DNA of 64,000 nucleotides from Clostridia bacterium (GTDB lineage Bacteria > Bacillota > Clostridia > Oscillospirales > Acutalibacteraceae): the NCBI GenBank assembly GCA_017454485.1, contig JAFTCX010000027.1, positions 1-64,000 of the forward strand. The letters are read 5' to 3'. Position numbers and translations under genes: made by a program. Shown here one piece after another: positions 1 through 8,680 of this stretch (positions are counted from its first letter, which is position 1; each line of letters begins with the position of its first letter). Under the pieces are notes generated by a model. It did not search any database and was not told where the DNA came from. It was given only the letters and a program-made list of their open reading frames with translations.

Positions 1-132
1 ACTGATTAACTCGAACACGCAAACATTGGCGGCAAATTTTCCGTCATTTTGCACAGAAATCTCTTGAAAACCGGAAGGTTGTCTGCGCGATTTCTGTTGC
101 ATCTGACGAAAAATTTCCTCGCCAATCTTCAC
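1..132 (-). CDS. Possible divergent gene, N-terminal part only
   Basis: A minus-strand frame is open from a GTG at 132-130 to the left edge of the window (44 codons, beginning VKIGEEIFRQMQQKSRR). An in-frame ATG at 102-100 is an alternative start. No domain can be recognised in so short a piece. It would be transcribed divergently from recJ. The other frames of this stretch are closed or weaker, which is the only reason it is listed. No convincing ribosome site precedes either start, so it may be non-coding. Confidence 0.25.
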   Translation of the reverse strand, partial: MKIGEEIFRQMQQKSRRQPSGFQEISVQNDGKFAANVCVFELIS

Positions 133-164
133 GCACCGAGTGAATCAGCGGGTACATAAACTGT

Positions 165-187
165 GCCCGCACGGTTGCCGTGTGGGC
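165..187. other. Strong hairpin between possible divergent gene and recJ
   Basis: The arms GCCCGCACGG (165-174) and CCGTGTGGGC (178-187) pair over 10 bp with one G-U wobble and a TTG loop. On the + strand it is followed by GCATTTTG, a poor U-tract, so a terminator role is uncertain. The rest of 133-234 holds nothing recognisable. Confidence 0.4.
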
Positions 188-234
188 GCATTTTGTGTGC
201 GGCAAAAGAAATCCATAAAGTTAGGGCGCAAATC

Positions 235-263
235 TTGAAATATAAAAAAAGAAATGATATAAT
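235..263 (+). promoter_or_regulatory. Predicted sigma-A promoter of recJ
   Basis: TTGAAA (235-240), a 17-nt spacer and TATAAT (258-263) lie 35 nt upstream of the recJ start. No recognisable operator lies in the short leader. Confidence 0.7.
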
Positions 264-298
264 TAAAAGAAATCTTTTCAGCACGGGAGGGATGCAGT

Positions 299-2338
299 AT
301 GCACAGAAAACAATGGAATGTCGCGTCGGTGGATAAAGCGCTTGCCGCGCAGATTGCCGAAACCTATCAGGTCGACGCGTTTGCGGCGCTGCTGCTGTCG
401 TCCCGCGGCATCACCGAAGAAGCGCAGATTCGCGCGTTCTTGGACGATACGCCTGTGCTTTGCGATCCGTTTTCCATCCGCGACATGGACAAAGCCGTGC
501 AAACGATCCAGCTTTCGTTGGACGCAGGGGAGCGCATTGCGGTTTACGGCGACTATGACGCAGACGGCGTCACCGCCTCGTCGCTGCTGTATCTCTATCT
601 TGAAATGATCGGCGCGGACGTGGTGTGCTACATTCCCGACCGCAACAGCGAGGGCTACGGGCTGAACTGCAGGGCGATCGACCGCCTGTTTCAGGACGGC
701 GTCAAGCTGATCGTCACTGTGGATAACGGCATTTCCGCGCTGAAAGAAGCCGAACACATCTATGACCTCGGCATGAAGCTCGTTGTGACCGACCACCACA
801 AGGTCGGCGCCCATCTTCCGCGCGCCGAAGCTGTGGTCGATCCGCACCGCAGCGACTGCCCGAGCGAATTCAAAGACTGGGCAGGCGTCGGCGTCGCATT
901 CAAGCTGATTTGTGCGCTCTCTCCCGAAGAGGAGGTGCCGGAGCTGCTTTCGCAGTTTGCGGACCTTGTAAGCCTTGGCACCATCGCCGATATTGTGCCG
1001 CTCACCGGCGAAAACCGCAGCCTTGTCAAAGCGGGACTGCAGCAGATCAACGAAGGACAAAGCCTCGGCATCCGCGCACTGAAAGCGGCTGTCGGCGCCG
1101 ATAAAAAAGAACTGACCGCCAACGGCGTGGCGTTTTCCCTTGTGCCGCGCATTAACGCTGTGGGGCGTATCGCGCGCGCAGACAAAGCGTTTGAGCTTTT
1201 GATCAGCGAAAACGAAGACACCGCGATGCAGACCGCGCAGGAGATCAGCGACTGCAATGCCGCACGGCAGGCGCTTGAGCAGGAGATTTTCCGTCAGGTG
1301 CAGCAGCAGCTTACCGAAAACGAGCAAATGCGCTTTGACCGCGTGCTCGTGTTTGCCGGAGAAGGCTGGCACGGCGGCGTGATCGGTATTGTTGCCGCAC
1401 GCATCGTGGAACGCTTCGGCAAGCCCTGCATCGTCATCACCGTGGAAGGCGACGAAGCGAAGGGCTCCGGCCGCAGTCTGGACGGCTTTTCGCTGTATGA
1501 CTGCATTGGCAGTGCATCCGATCTGCTGACCCATTTCGGCGGCCATATGCTCGCCGCAGGCTTTGGCATCCATACAAAAGACATTGAGAAATTCCGACGC
1601 CGCGTGAACCAATATGCCAAAACGGTGGAAATGCCGTTTCCGACCGTCGGCATCGATTGCAGACTGCGCCCGTCGTTCATTTCGGCGGAGCTGCTGCCGG
1701 TGATTTCCATGCTCGAGCCCTTCGGCGCGGGCAATCCCCAACCGACGTTCGGGCTGTTCGATATGACGCTGCTTTCTGTGCAGGGCATCGGCGGCGACAA
1801 ACACGTTCGGTTGAACCTGCAGCGCGGCGACAGCACGGTGCAGGCGTTGAAATTCGGCATCTCACCCGACCTGTTCCCCTATGTGCCCGGCGACCGGCTC
1901 GATCTTGCCGTGCGGTTGGAGCCGAATGAATATATGGGCATGCGGCGGGTCAGTATTTATATCAAAGACATCCGCATGGCCGGCACCGACGACAGCCGCT
2001 TTTTGCGCTCGGTGCGGCTGTATGAAACCATCCGGCGCGGCGAGCGTGTCAAAGAAGACGCGGCGCGCTACTGCTGCCCCGACCGCGCGTTCATCACCGG
2101 CGTTTACCGCTATATCCGGCAGCACACCGTGACAGAGGGCGACATCGACGTGCTGTGTTACCGTCTCGGCGGCGACGGCGCACACGCGTGCCGGGTGCTG
2201 ATGAGCATCGACATCCTCAAGGAGATCGGCGTGCTGGCCACGGCTGCCGACGGCAGGATTGAAGCGGTGCAGGGCGTGAAGGCAAATCTGGACGCTTCCA
2301 CGCTGCTGAAAAAGCTCAAAACGCTTTGCGGCGAATAA
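299..2338 (+). CDS. recJ: Single-stranded-DNA-specific exonuclease RecJ
   Basis: RecJ degrades single-stranded DNA 5' to 3' in recombination, mismatch repair and fork processing. The 679-residue product has the DHH-family motifs in order: YGDYDADGVTAS near residue 81 (metal-binding aspartates), VTDHHKVG near 162 (the DHH motif), and the DHHA1 signature GWHGGVIGIVAARI near 356 with FGGHMLAAGF near 414. An OB-like region follows, and a C-terminal extension of about 100 residues makes it longer than the usual 570 or so, as in many clostridial RecJ proteins. The ATG at 299 has GGGAGG eight bases upstream; an overlapping ATG at 292 is out of frame. It is the first gene of a run continuing into relA 27 nt downstream. 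Confidence 0.95.
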   Translation: MHRKQWNVASVDKALAAQIAETYQVDAFAALLLSSRGITEEAQIRAFLDDTPVLCDPFSIRDMDKAVQTIQLSLDAGERIAVYGDYDADGVTASSLLYLYLEMIGADVVCYIPDRNSEGYGLNCRAIDRLFQDGVKLIVTVDNGISALKEAEHIYDLGMKLVVTDHHKVGAHLPRAEAVVDPHRSDCPSEFKDWAGVGVAFKLICALSPEEEVPELLSQFADLVSLGTIADIVPLTGENRSLVKAGLQQINEGQSLGIRALKAAVGADKKELTANGVAFSLVPRINAVGRIARADKAFELLISENEDTAMQTAQEISDCNAARQALEQEIFRQVQQQLTENEQMRFDRVLVFAGEGWHGGVIGIVAARIVERFGKPCIVITVEGDEAKGSGRSLDGFSLYDCIGSASDLLTHFGGHMLAAGFGIHTKDIEKFRRRVNQYAKTVEMPFPTVGIDCRLRPSFISAELLPVISMLEPFGAGNPQPTFGLFDMTLLSVQGIGGDKHVRLNLQRGDSTVQALKFGISPDLFPYVPGDRLDLAVRLEPNEYMGMRRVSIYIKDIRMAGTDDSRFLRSVRLYETIRRGERVKEDAARYCCPDRAFITGVYRYIRQHTVTEGDIDVLCYRLGGDGAHACRVLMSIDILKEIGVLATAADGRIEAVQGVKANLDASTLLKKLKTLCGE

Positions 2339-2365
2339 AGAATTCATTTTAGGGGGTGAATCTCC

Positions 2366-4567
2366 ATGGCGGAACAACAAGGAGAACTCGGGTTTCAAAA
2401 ACTGCTGGAAACGCTGAACGCGTCATCGTTCCCGGAAGCGGAGGTGACGCGGATCACGCAGGCCTACTGCTTTGCACGCGACGCACACGAGGGACAAAAG
2501 CGCCGTTCCGGCGAGCCGTATATCATCCATCCGGTCGCGGTTGCACAAATTCTTGCCGAGATGGGCATGGACGCAGACTCCATCTGCGCCGCGCTGCTGC
2601 ATGACGTTGTGGAGGACACGCCCGTCACGGCACAACAGGTCAGAGCAAAGTTCGGTGAAACGGTGGAACAGCTTGTGGACGGCGTGACAAAGATCGGTCA
2701 GATCCCGTATACGCTCACGCAGGAGGAGCAGCAAAACGAAAATATCCGCAAAATGCTGCTTGCCATGTCGCGCGACATCCGTGTGATCATCATCAAGCTT
2801 GCCGACCGTGTGCACAATATGCGCACCCTTTCGTTTATGCCGGAGGAAAAGCGCCGGTTCAAGGCAAAGGAGACGCTGGAAATTTATGCGCCCATCGCGC
2901 ACCGGCTCGGTATCCGCGCGTTCAAAGAGGAGCTGGAGGATCTTGCCATCCGCTATCTCGACCCCGTGGCATACGACGAGATCGCGCGCACGCTGGAACA
3001 GCAGGTGGAGTCGCGGCAGGCGTTTTTGGACAAGATCAAACGCCAGATCGAAGAGCGTGTGCAGCAGGATGTGCCGAAGGCGAAGCTGACCGGACGCATC
3101 AAATCCGTGCACGGCATCTACCGCAAAACCTATATGCTCGGCCGCACGATGGACGAGATTTACGACATCTATGCGGTGCGTATCATCGTCGATTCCGTGT
3201 TCGAATGCTATTACTGTCTGGGCATCATCCACGATATGTTCAATCCCTTGCCCGGCAGATTCAAGGATTATATCTCCACGCCAAAGCCGAATATGTATCA
3301 GTCGCTGCACACGACCGTCATCGGCAAAGACGGCATCCCCTTTGAGGTGCAGATCCGCACCTGGGAGATGCATTATACGGCGGAATACGGCATTGCCGCA
3401 CATTGGAAATACAAGCTCGGCATCGGCGGCAAGGCAAAGTTTGAAGAGCGCCTTGCCTGGATTCGGCAACTGCTGGAAAGCCAGAAGGAAAGCGACGATG
3501 TGGAGGAGATCGTCAATGTCATCAAAAGCGATTTTTCCTCCGACGAAGTGTTTGCGTTCACGCCGAAGGGCGACGTGATCAGCCTGCCGATGGGCTCATC
3601 CATTGTGGACTTTGCCTACGCCATCCATTCCGCCGTCGGCTCCAAAATGATCGGCGCAAAGGTGGACGGCCGCATCACAACGCTGGACCACAAGATCAAC
3701 AACGGTGAAATCATTGAGATTCTCACCTCCTCAACGCCGCGCGGACCGAGCCGCGATTGGCTGAAAATTGCAAAAACCTCCTCGGCGCGCAGTAAGATCA
3801 AAAGCTGGTTCAAAAAAGAAAAGCGCGACGAAAACATCATCGAGGGCAGAGCGGAGGTGGAACGCGAATTCCGCCGCAACAACATCACGTTGCCGGAAAA
3901 GCAGATGATGGAATTTTTGCAGAAGATCGCCGAAAAGCAGCGCTGCGCCACGGTGGATGATCTGTTCGCCAGCATCGGCTACGGCGGCCTTTCGCTCAAC
4001 AAGCTCATTCCGAAGATCCGTGAGGAATACAACAAGCTCCAAAAGGAAAACGAACCGAAGCCTGCCGAGCTGCAGCCGGAGACGCAGGAGCAGAAAAAGG
4101 TTGTAAAAAGCCCGGAGGGCATCATCATTGAGGGGATCGACAACTGTTTGATCAAATTTGCCCGCTGCTGCGACCCGCTGCCAGGCGATGAGATCATCGG
4201 CTTCATCACCCGCGGCCACGGCGTTTCGATCCATACGCGCACCTGCACCAATGTGCCGCGCAATCTTGCCCTTGCAGCAGAGCCGGAACGCTGGGTGCGC
4301 GCCACTTGGGACGCCAAGACGGAAAGCTCCTATCGTGTTACGCTCGGCATCACCTGCGTCAACCGTGTCGGCATGCTCGCCGACATCTCCGCGCAGATTG
4401 CTAATATGCACGTGATGATCCATTCGATCTTCACCAAGGAAACGAAGGATACCCACATCATCATCTATGTAACCGTCACCGTCAATTCCGCCGCGCATCT
4501 GCATTCACTCAGCGAAAAGCTCAAAAAGGTCAAGGGCGTCGTGTCGGTGGAACGCACGGGACTTTGA
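2366..4567 (+). CDS. relA: Bifunctional (p)ppGpp synthetase/hydrolase, RelA/SpoT family
   Basis: This makes and hydrolyses the stringent-response alarmone (p)ppGpp. The 733 residues show an HD hydrolase domain (HDVVEDT near 79), a synthetase domain from about 244 with YQSLHTTV near 311, a TGS domain near 395-455 (DEVFAFTPKGDVISLP), a helical/zinc region with CC near 600 and a C-terminal ACT domain from about 655. Both catalytic halves keep their signature motifs, so it should be bifunctional, as is usual when a Bacillota genome has one long Rel. The ATG at 2366 follows AGGGGGTGA. Order recJ-rel-dtd-MBL is common in Bacillota; here a four-helix-bundle cassette is inserted between rel and dtd. 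Confidence 0.95.
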   Translation: MAEQQGELGFQKLLETLNASSFPEAEVTRITQAYCFARDAHEGQKRRSGEPYIIHPVAVAQILAEMGMDADSICAALLHDVVEDTPVTAQQVRAKFGETVEQLVDGVTKIGQIPYTLTQEEQQNENIRKMLLAMSRDIRVIIIKLADRVHNMRTLSFMPEEKRRFKAKETLEIYAPIAHRLGIRAFKEELEDLAIRYLDPVAYDEIARTLEQQVESRQAFLDKIKRQIEERVQQDVPKAKLTGRIKSVHGIYRKTYMLGRTMDEIYDIYAVRIIVDSVFECYYCLGIIHDMFNPLPGRFKDYISTPKPNMYQSLHTTVIGKDGIPFEVQIRTWEMHYTAEYGIAAHWKYKLGIGGKAKFEERLAWIRQLLESQKESDDVEEIVNVIKSDFSSDEVFAFTPKGDVISLPMGSSIVDFAYAIHSAVGSKMIGAKVDGRITTLDHKINNGEIIEILTSSTPRGPSRDWLKIAKTSSARSKIKSWFKKEKRDENIIEGRAEVEREFRRNNITLPEKQMMEFLQKIAEKQRCATVDDLFASIGYGGLSLNKLIPKIREEYNKLQKENEPKPAELQPETQEQKKVVKSPEGIIIEGIDNCLIKFARCCDPLPGDEIIGFITRGHGVSIHTRTCTNVPRNLALAAEPERWVRATWDAKTESSYRVTLGITCVNRVGMLADISAQIANMHVMIHSIFTKETKDTHIIIYVTVTVNSAAHLHSLSEKLKKVKGVVSVERTGL

Positions 4568-4569
4568 GG

Positions 4570-4602
4570 CAATGCGCAATTCGTAATGCGTAATGCGTAA
4601 TG
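4570..4602 (+). repeat. Left arm of 33-bp inverted repeat, built of 7-bp units
   Basis: Four and a half units of a YAATKCG heptamer (such as TAATGCG) begin three bases after the relA stop codon. The reverse complement of 5010-5042 matches this arm at 30 of 33 positions by eye. The pair frames the four-helix-bundle gene. Confidence 0.85.
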
Positions 4603-4616
4603 AAAAGGAGAAGCTG

Positions 4617-4973
4617 TTGGTGTTAAAGGAGAACGTTATTGCAGACAAAAGCAAGCAATTTGCGTTGCGTATCATAAAAATGTATGAGTATTTGATCGCG
4701 GAAAAAATCGAAATTGTCTTAGCCAGACAGTTGCTGCGCAGCGGAACGAGTATTGGCGCAAATGTCAAGGAAGGCTTACGCGGTCAAAGCAAAGCAGATT
4801 TTTATGCAAAAATGAACATTGCATTAAAAGAGGCCAGTGAAACAGAATATTGGCTTGAACTGTTTTATGAGTCCGGAATGATTTCTTTGCAGCATTTTCA
4901 AAGTATATATAGCGATTGCCAGGAACTGTTGCGCCTTTTAATGGCGATTACAAAAACACAAAAACGCAATTAG
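4617..4973 (+). CDS. Four-helix-bundle protein (S23 / intervening-sequence family)
   Basis: The roughly 118-residue product has the family core: KSKQFALRIIKMYEYL, then ARQLLRSGTSIGANVKEG, then DFYAKMNIALKEASETEYWL. The family occurs within 23S rRNA intervening sequences, is related to the Avd accessory protein of diversity-generating retroelements, and is also scattered in intergenic repeats; its molecular role is poorly defined. A longer frame starts at ATG 4593, but that ATG lies inside the repeat and has no ribosome site. AAAGGAG at 4604-4610 points to TTG 4617 or GTG 4620, which also gives the usual family N-terminus. It is AT-richer than its neighbours. Inverted repeats on both sides suggest insertion as a cassette. 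No reverse transcriptase or rRNA gene is nearby. Confidence 0.85.
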   Translation: MVLKENVIADKSKQFALRIIKMYEYLIAEKIEIVLARQLLRSGTSIGANVKEGLRGQSKADFYAKMNIALKEASETEYWLELFYESGMISLQHFQSIYSDCQELLRLLMAITKTQKRN

Positions 4974-5009
4974 GTGTGTGAATAGGCGCATCGCGAAGCG
5001 GCGCCCCTT

Positions 5010-5042
5010 CATTACGCAATACGCATTACGAATTACGCATTA
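5010..5042 (-). repeat. Right arm of the 33-bp inverted repeat
   Basis: Heptamer units CATTACG/CAATACG/AATTACG run from 5010 to 5042; the reverse complement matches the left arm at 30 of 33 positions. A short GC-rich hairpin (GGCGC at 4985-4989 with GCGCC at 5001-5005) lies just inside this arm. The dtd ribosome site begins only a few bases downstream. Confidence 0.85.
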
Positions 5043-5061
5043 AAATTACGGGGGAAGTAAA

Positions 5062-5520
5062 ATGAAGGCGGTCATTCAGCGCGTCACATCCGCGTCTGTC
5101 ACAGTGGACGGCAGCACGGTCGGCGCAATCGAAAACGGCTATTTGATCCTGCTCGGCGTTATGGACGGCGACACAGAAGCCGAAGCGGCGCTGCTGGCAA
5201 AAAAGTGCGCCGAGCTGCGCGTGATCGAGGATGAAAACGGAAAAATGAACCGTTCGCTGCTCGATGTGAACGGACAAGCGCTCGTGGTCTCGCAGTTCAC
5301 GCTTTGCGCCGACGTCTCTCACGGCAGACGTCCGTCGTTTACGCCGTCTGCGCCGCCGCAGGAAGCGGACCGGCTTTATCAGTATTTCTGCGCCTGTCTG
5401 CGCACAAACGGTGTTTCAAAGGTGGAAACCGGCGTTTTCGGCGCGGATATGAAAGTTGCGCTGGTCAACGACGGGCCGGTGACGATCCTTTTTGACACCG
5501 ATATCTGGAACAGGAAGTGA
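5062..5520 (+). CDS. dtd: D-aminoacyl-tRNA deacylase
   Basis: Dtd removes D-amino acids (and glycine from tRNA-Ala) mischarged on tRNA, as a proofreading step in the cytoplasm. The 152-residue length is normal. Family signatures are present: VSQFTLCAD near residue 76 (the SQ motif of the active site) and [10 protein letters not shown] near the C-terminus (the Gly-cisPro-type motif region). The ATG at 5062 follows GGGGGAAG. The downstream MBL hydrolase starts within 5 nt of the stop, the usual rel-dtd-MBL order. Confidence 0.95.
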   Translation: MKAVIQRVTSASVTVDGSTVGAIENGYLILLGVMDGDTEAEAALLAKKCAELRVIEDENGKMNRSLLDVNGQALVVSQFTLCADVSHGRRPSFTPSAPPQEADRLYQYFCACLRTNGVSKVETGVFGADMKVALVNDGPVTILFDTDIWNRK

Positions 5521-5524
5521 AGGA

Positions 5525-6163
5525 ATGAAACTGATTGTAAGCTGCTGTGAGCTCGGTATACAGCCGACCAACTGCTATGTTGTCAGCGATATGGTGCAGG
5601 GCAAGAGTCTTGTGATCGATCCGGCAGTCTGCGACGGAACGCTTGTGCAGACGCTGAAAAAGCTCGAGATCGGTCGGCTGGACTATATTCTTTTGACGCA
5701 CGGGCATTATGACCATATTCTCGGCGTCGATACTCTTTGCGAAAAATTCGGCGGAAAGCTCGTCATCCATGCCGATGAGCAGGCGTTCCTGACCGATTCG
5801 AGCCTGTCGCTTGCGCACGGACATTTCGGGCACACCCACATCCGGCACGCCGCAGACGTTTTGGTGCACGACGGCGACGTTTTGCCGTTCGGCGCGGGGG
5901 AGATCAAGGTATTGCACACCCCGGGACATACCCGCGGCAGCGTGTGCTATCTAATCGACGATTTCCTGTTCTGCGGCGACACGATTTTCCGCGAAAGCAT
6001 CGGCCGCACCGATCTGCCGACCGGAAACATGGCGCAGATGCGCGATTCGCTGCAGCGCCTTTCCGCCCTGCCGGGCAACTATAAGCTGTTTCCCGGACAC
6101 GGCGAAGCGAGCACGCTTTCGCATGAACGTATGAATAATCCTTATCTGTTTTTCAGCTTATGA
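5525..6163 (+). CDS. MBL-fold metallohydrolase (glyoxalase II / YqgX-like)
   Basis: The 212-residue protein has the metallo-beta-lactamase fold with the metal-binding THGHYDH near residue 59, HTPGHTRGS near 134, FCGDTIF near 155 and FPGHGEAST near 191. These are the ligands of a dinuclear zinc or iron hydrolase of the hydroxyacylglutathione-hydrolase-like group; the substrate is unknown. An in-frame upstream ATG at 5492 lies inside dtd; the ATG at 5525 has AGGAAG at suitable distance and is chosen. The stop overlaps the hemZ start (ATGA). Confidence 0.9.
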   Translation: MKLIVSCCELGIQPTNCYVVSDMVQGKSLVIDPAVCDGTLVQTLKKLEIGRLDYILLTHGHYDHILGVDTLCEKFGGKLVIHADEQAFLTDSSLSLAHGHFGHTHIRHAADVLVHDGDVLPFGAGEIKVLHTPGHTRGSVCYLIDDFLFCGDTIFRESIGRTDLPTGNMAQMRDSLQRLSALPGNYKLFPGHGEASTLSHERMNNPYLFFSL

Positions 6164-7644
6164 ATCTGATCATTCAAAATCATTCTTTTCAATATGAAAT
6201 CGAAAAGCTCGTGCGCGTGTTTTATCCGCATACGAAAATCGCAGTCACGCACGAAGCGAACGGCGAAGCCGATGTAATTCTTACGGCGATGCAAATGCTT
6301 CCCGACGGCGCAAAGCTGTTTGTGAAAGCTGTGCTTTGTCAACGGGAGCTGCAAAGGGAGAGCACGGTGCGCTTTGCCGATGTGCTTGACAACGAAAGCG
6401 AAACGGATTTTCTCGAGCGCAAGCTCGTGCTGCTGCTGTTTCATCTGCTGCGCGAGCTGACGGGCTACACGCCGCCCTGGGGCATTTTGACCGGCGTGCG
6501 TCCGGCAAAGCTCATGAGCCGCCTTGTGCGCGATTGGGACGAGAAAAAGGCTGCGGATTATTTTTGCAGAGAGCTGCTTGTAACAAACGAAAAGACCGCG
6601 CTTGCTTCTGCGGTTGCCAAAGCGGAAGCGCCGATTCTTGCTTCTTCGCGTCCGGAATCGTTTTCCCTTTATATCTCCATCCCGTTTTGTCCGTCACGCT
6701 GCAGCTACTGCTCGTTCGTCTCCCATTCCAACGACCGCGCAAAAAAGCTGATCCCCGGCTATATGGACCGTCTGCTGCGCGAAATTGCGCACACCGGCGC
6801 GCTGGCAAAAAAGCTCGCTTTGCGCCTTGAGAGCATCTACATCGGCGGGGGAACGCCCACAGCGTTGCAGGCGCAGGACATCACGCGCATCACAGACTGT
6901 ATCCGCGCACACTTTGATTTTTCTTCTTTGCGCGAATATACCATCGAAGCTGGCCGCCCGGATAGTGTGACAAAAGAAAAGCTGCTGGCAATTCAAAACG
7001 GCGGCGCCACGCGCATCAGCATCAATCCGCAGACGTTCAACGACGCCGTGCTGCGTGAAATCGGCCGCAAACATACCGCGGCGCAGACGCTCGACGCGAT
7101 GCGTCTTGCGCGTGCGCTCGGCTTTGACAACATCAACATGGATCTCATCGCGGGTCTGCCGACCGACACGACCGGGAGCTTTCAAAAAACGCTGGAAACC
7201 ACGCTTGCGCTTTCTCCCGAAAACATCACCGTGCACACCCTTGCGCTCAAGCGTGCGGCAACGCTGGTGACAGAGCAGCTTCCCATCGGTGACGCCGCGC
7301 AGACGCAGCAGATGCTGCTTTTGACCGCCGACGCCCTGACTGCGGCAGGCTACGCGCCCTATTATATGTACCGTCAGAGCAACTGTATCGGCAACCTTGA
7401 AAATGTCGGCTGGGCAAAACCGAACAGGGCGTGCCTCTATAATGTTTACATGATGGAGGAATGCCACACCGTCCTCGCCTGCGGCGCAGGTGCGGTCACA
7501 AAGCTTTGTGTGCCGAATTCCAACAACGTGGAACGCATTTTTAACTTTAAATACCCATATGAATATATTGACCGTTTTGATGAACTGATGGCGCGAAAAG
7601 ACCGCGTTGGGGAGTTTTACGGGCAGATCAACGGAGCGGAGTAA
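6160..7644 (+). CDS. hemZ: Coproporphyrinogen dehydrogenase HemZ-like radical SAM protein
   Basis: A 494-residue radical SAM enzyme of the HemZ/HemN-like family. The iron-sulfur motif CX3CX2C is at Cys177, Cys181 and Cys184 (CPSRCSYC), followed by IYIGGGTPTAL and the HemN-type EAGRPDSVTKEKL. The N-terminal 160 residues are the HemZ-specific extension. The family is annotated as oxygen-independent coproporphyrinogen III oxidase, but HemN-like proteins may instead be haem chaperones or methyltransferases, and no other haem-synthesis gene is in the window, so the reaction is inferred. It is coupled to the upstream MBL gene by ATGA. Confidence 0.85.
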   Translation: MNLIIQNHSFQYEIEKLVRVFYPHTKIAVTHEANGEADVILTAMQMLPDGAKLFVKAVLCQRELQRESTVRFADVLDNESETDFLERKLVLLLFHLLRELTGYTPPWGILTGVRPAKLMSRLVRDWDEKKAADYFCRELLVTNEKTALASAVAKAEAPILASSRPESFSLYISIPFCPSRCSYCSFVSHSNDRAKKLIPGYMDRLLREIAHTGALAKKLALRLESIYIGGGTPTALQAQDITRITDCIRAHFDFSSLREYTIEAGRPDSVTKEKLLAIQNGGATRISINPQTFNDAVLREIGRKHTAAQTLDAMRLARALGFDNINMDLIAGLPTDTTGSFQKTLETTLALSPENITVHTLALKRAATLVTEQLPIGDAAQTQQMLLLTADALTAAGYAPYYMYRQSNCIGNLENVGWAKPNRACLYNVYMMEECHTVLACGAGAVTKLCVPNSNNVERIFNFKYPYEYIDRFDELMARKDRVGEFYGQINGAE

Positions 7645-7699
7645 TTGAGGGAATAAGGGATTAAGGGATCAAGTGATTGAGTGATCAAGTGATCAAGGA
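7644..7699 (+). repeat. Imperfect 8-bp tandem repeat, seven units
   Basis: Seven contiguous octamers follow the last base of hemZ: ATTGAGGG, AATAAGGG, ATTAAGGG, ATCAAGTG, ATTGAGTG, ATCAAGTG, ATCAAGGA. The common pattern is ATYRAGKG. It fills most of the gap before the next gene and has no coding or promoter look. Confidence 0.85.
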
Positions 7700-7745
7700 A
7701 CGCTGTTATTCCCGATATCCGTTTTCTTTCGGAAGGAGGCGCAAA

Positions 7746-8666
7746 ATGCCGAATCATCTCGCTGCCGCCGAGCAGATCAACAAAAACATCTCCGCCGACC
7801 CGAAGGGCTTCATCACAGCCTGTGAGGGCGCGTTTTCCAATAAAGTGACAGCCGTCGCCGATTCCATTGCCGACCTGCCGGGCAACCGACTGGTGATGCT
7901 CGCGGGGCCGAGCTCTTCCGGAAAAACCACAACGGCAAGGCTGCTTGCCAACGAGTTTGCGCGGCGCGGCCGCTTTGCGCTGACCGTTTCGCTCGATGAC
8001 TTTTACCTCGGCCGCGATGTGCCGTTCAAATTTGAGGACGGCACGCCGGATTATGAAACCGTGCAGTCGCTCGATGTGCCGTATATCAAAGTTTGCCTGC
8101 AATCGCTGATGAAGACCGGAACGTGTATGTTGCCGCGCTTTTCGTTTCAAACAGGAACGCGGGAGGAAACGCTGATTGAAACTTCCATCGACAAGGACGA
8201 CATCATCATTGTGGAGGGTCTGCACGCGCTCAATCCGCTGATCACCGCCGCGTTGGACGCCGATTCGCTCTCGAGGCTCTATGTCAGCGTCTCCACACGG
8301 CTGACGCAGGAAAACGACGTGCTCTTTTCCAAACGTGAGCTGCGCTTCATTCGCCGTCTGGTGCGCGATTATCAATTTCGCAACTCCTCGGTCGATCACA
8401 CCTTTTATCTCTGGAACGGTGTGCGCAAGGGTGAGGATCGCTATCTCTTTCCGTTCAGCCCCCTTGCCGAAATTCGGATCGACTCGATCCACTACTATGA
8501 ACCCTGCGCGTTCAAAAGCTTTGCCGTGCCGCTGCTTTCGCAGATTGCACCGGACAGCAAGTATTTTCCCGTTGCGCAGACGATACTCGAAAAATTCGAC
8601 CTTTTCCCCGCAATCGACCGCTCACTGATTCCGCGCGGCTCACTTTTGCGGGAATTCATCGGATAA
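7746..8666 (+). CDS. Uridine kinase / phosphoribulokinase-family P-loop kinase
   Basis: A 306-residue P-loop kinase. Walker A GPSSSGKTT lies near residue 53, the LDDFY motif typical of uridine kinases near 87, and IIVEGLHALNP near 155. These support phosphorylation of a nucleoside such as uridine or cytidine, or a related small alcohol. It resembles the kinase half of the long clostridial nucleoside kinases that carry an N-terminal TGS domain, but lacks that domain. The reading frame extends to 7677 across the tandem repeat; the ATG at 7746 with GGAGGC before it is the real start. Confidence 0.85.
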   Translation: MPNHLAAAEQINKNISADPKGFITACEGAFSNKVTAVADSIADLPGNRLVMLAGPSSSGKTTTARLLANEFARRGRFALTVSLDDFYLGRDVPFKFEDGTPDYETVQSLDVPYIKVCLQSLMKTGTCMLPRFSFQTGTREETLIETSIDKDDIIIVEGLHALNPLITAALDADSLSRLYVSVSTRLTQENDVLFSKRELRFIRRLVRDYQFRNSSVDHTFYLWNGVRKGEDRYLFPFSPLAEIRIDSIHYYEPCAFKSFAVPLLSQIAPDSKYFPVAQTILEKFDLFPAIDRSLIPRGSLLREFIG

Positions 8667-8680
8667 CAGGAGGTAGACCC

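Noticed and set aside
278..1804. Long minus-strand open frame antisense to recJ
   Set aside because: It mirrors the codon bias of recJ, has no recognisable domain and no ribosome site; RecJ motifs on the other strand are complete. The same applies to long antisense frames over relA, the GH20 gene, GH4/PfkB, prkC, addAB and dnaG.
4593..4616. Upstream ATG start for the four-helix-bundle gene
   Set aside because: The codons lie partly within the inverted-repeat arm and lack a ribosome site, while AAAGGAG at 4604-4610 fits TTG 4617 or GTG 4620.
7644..7699. CRISPR-like or iteron-like array
   Set aside because: The units are 8 bp, directly adjacent and without spacers, and no cas, replication or partition gene is nearby.
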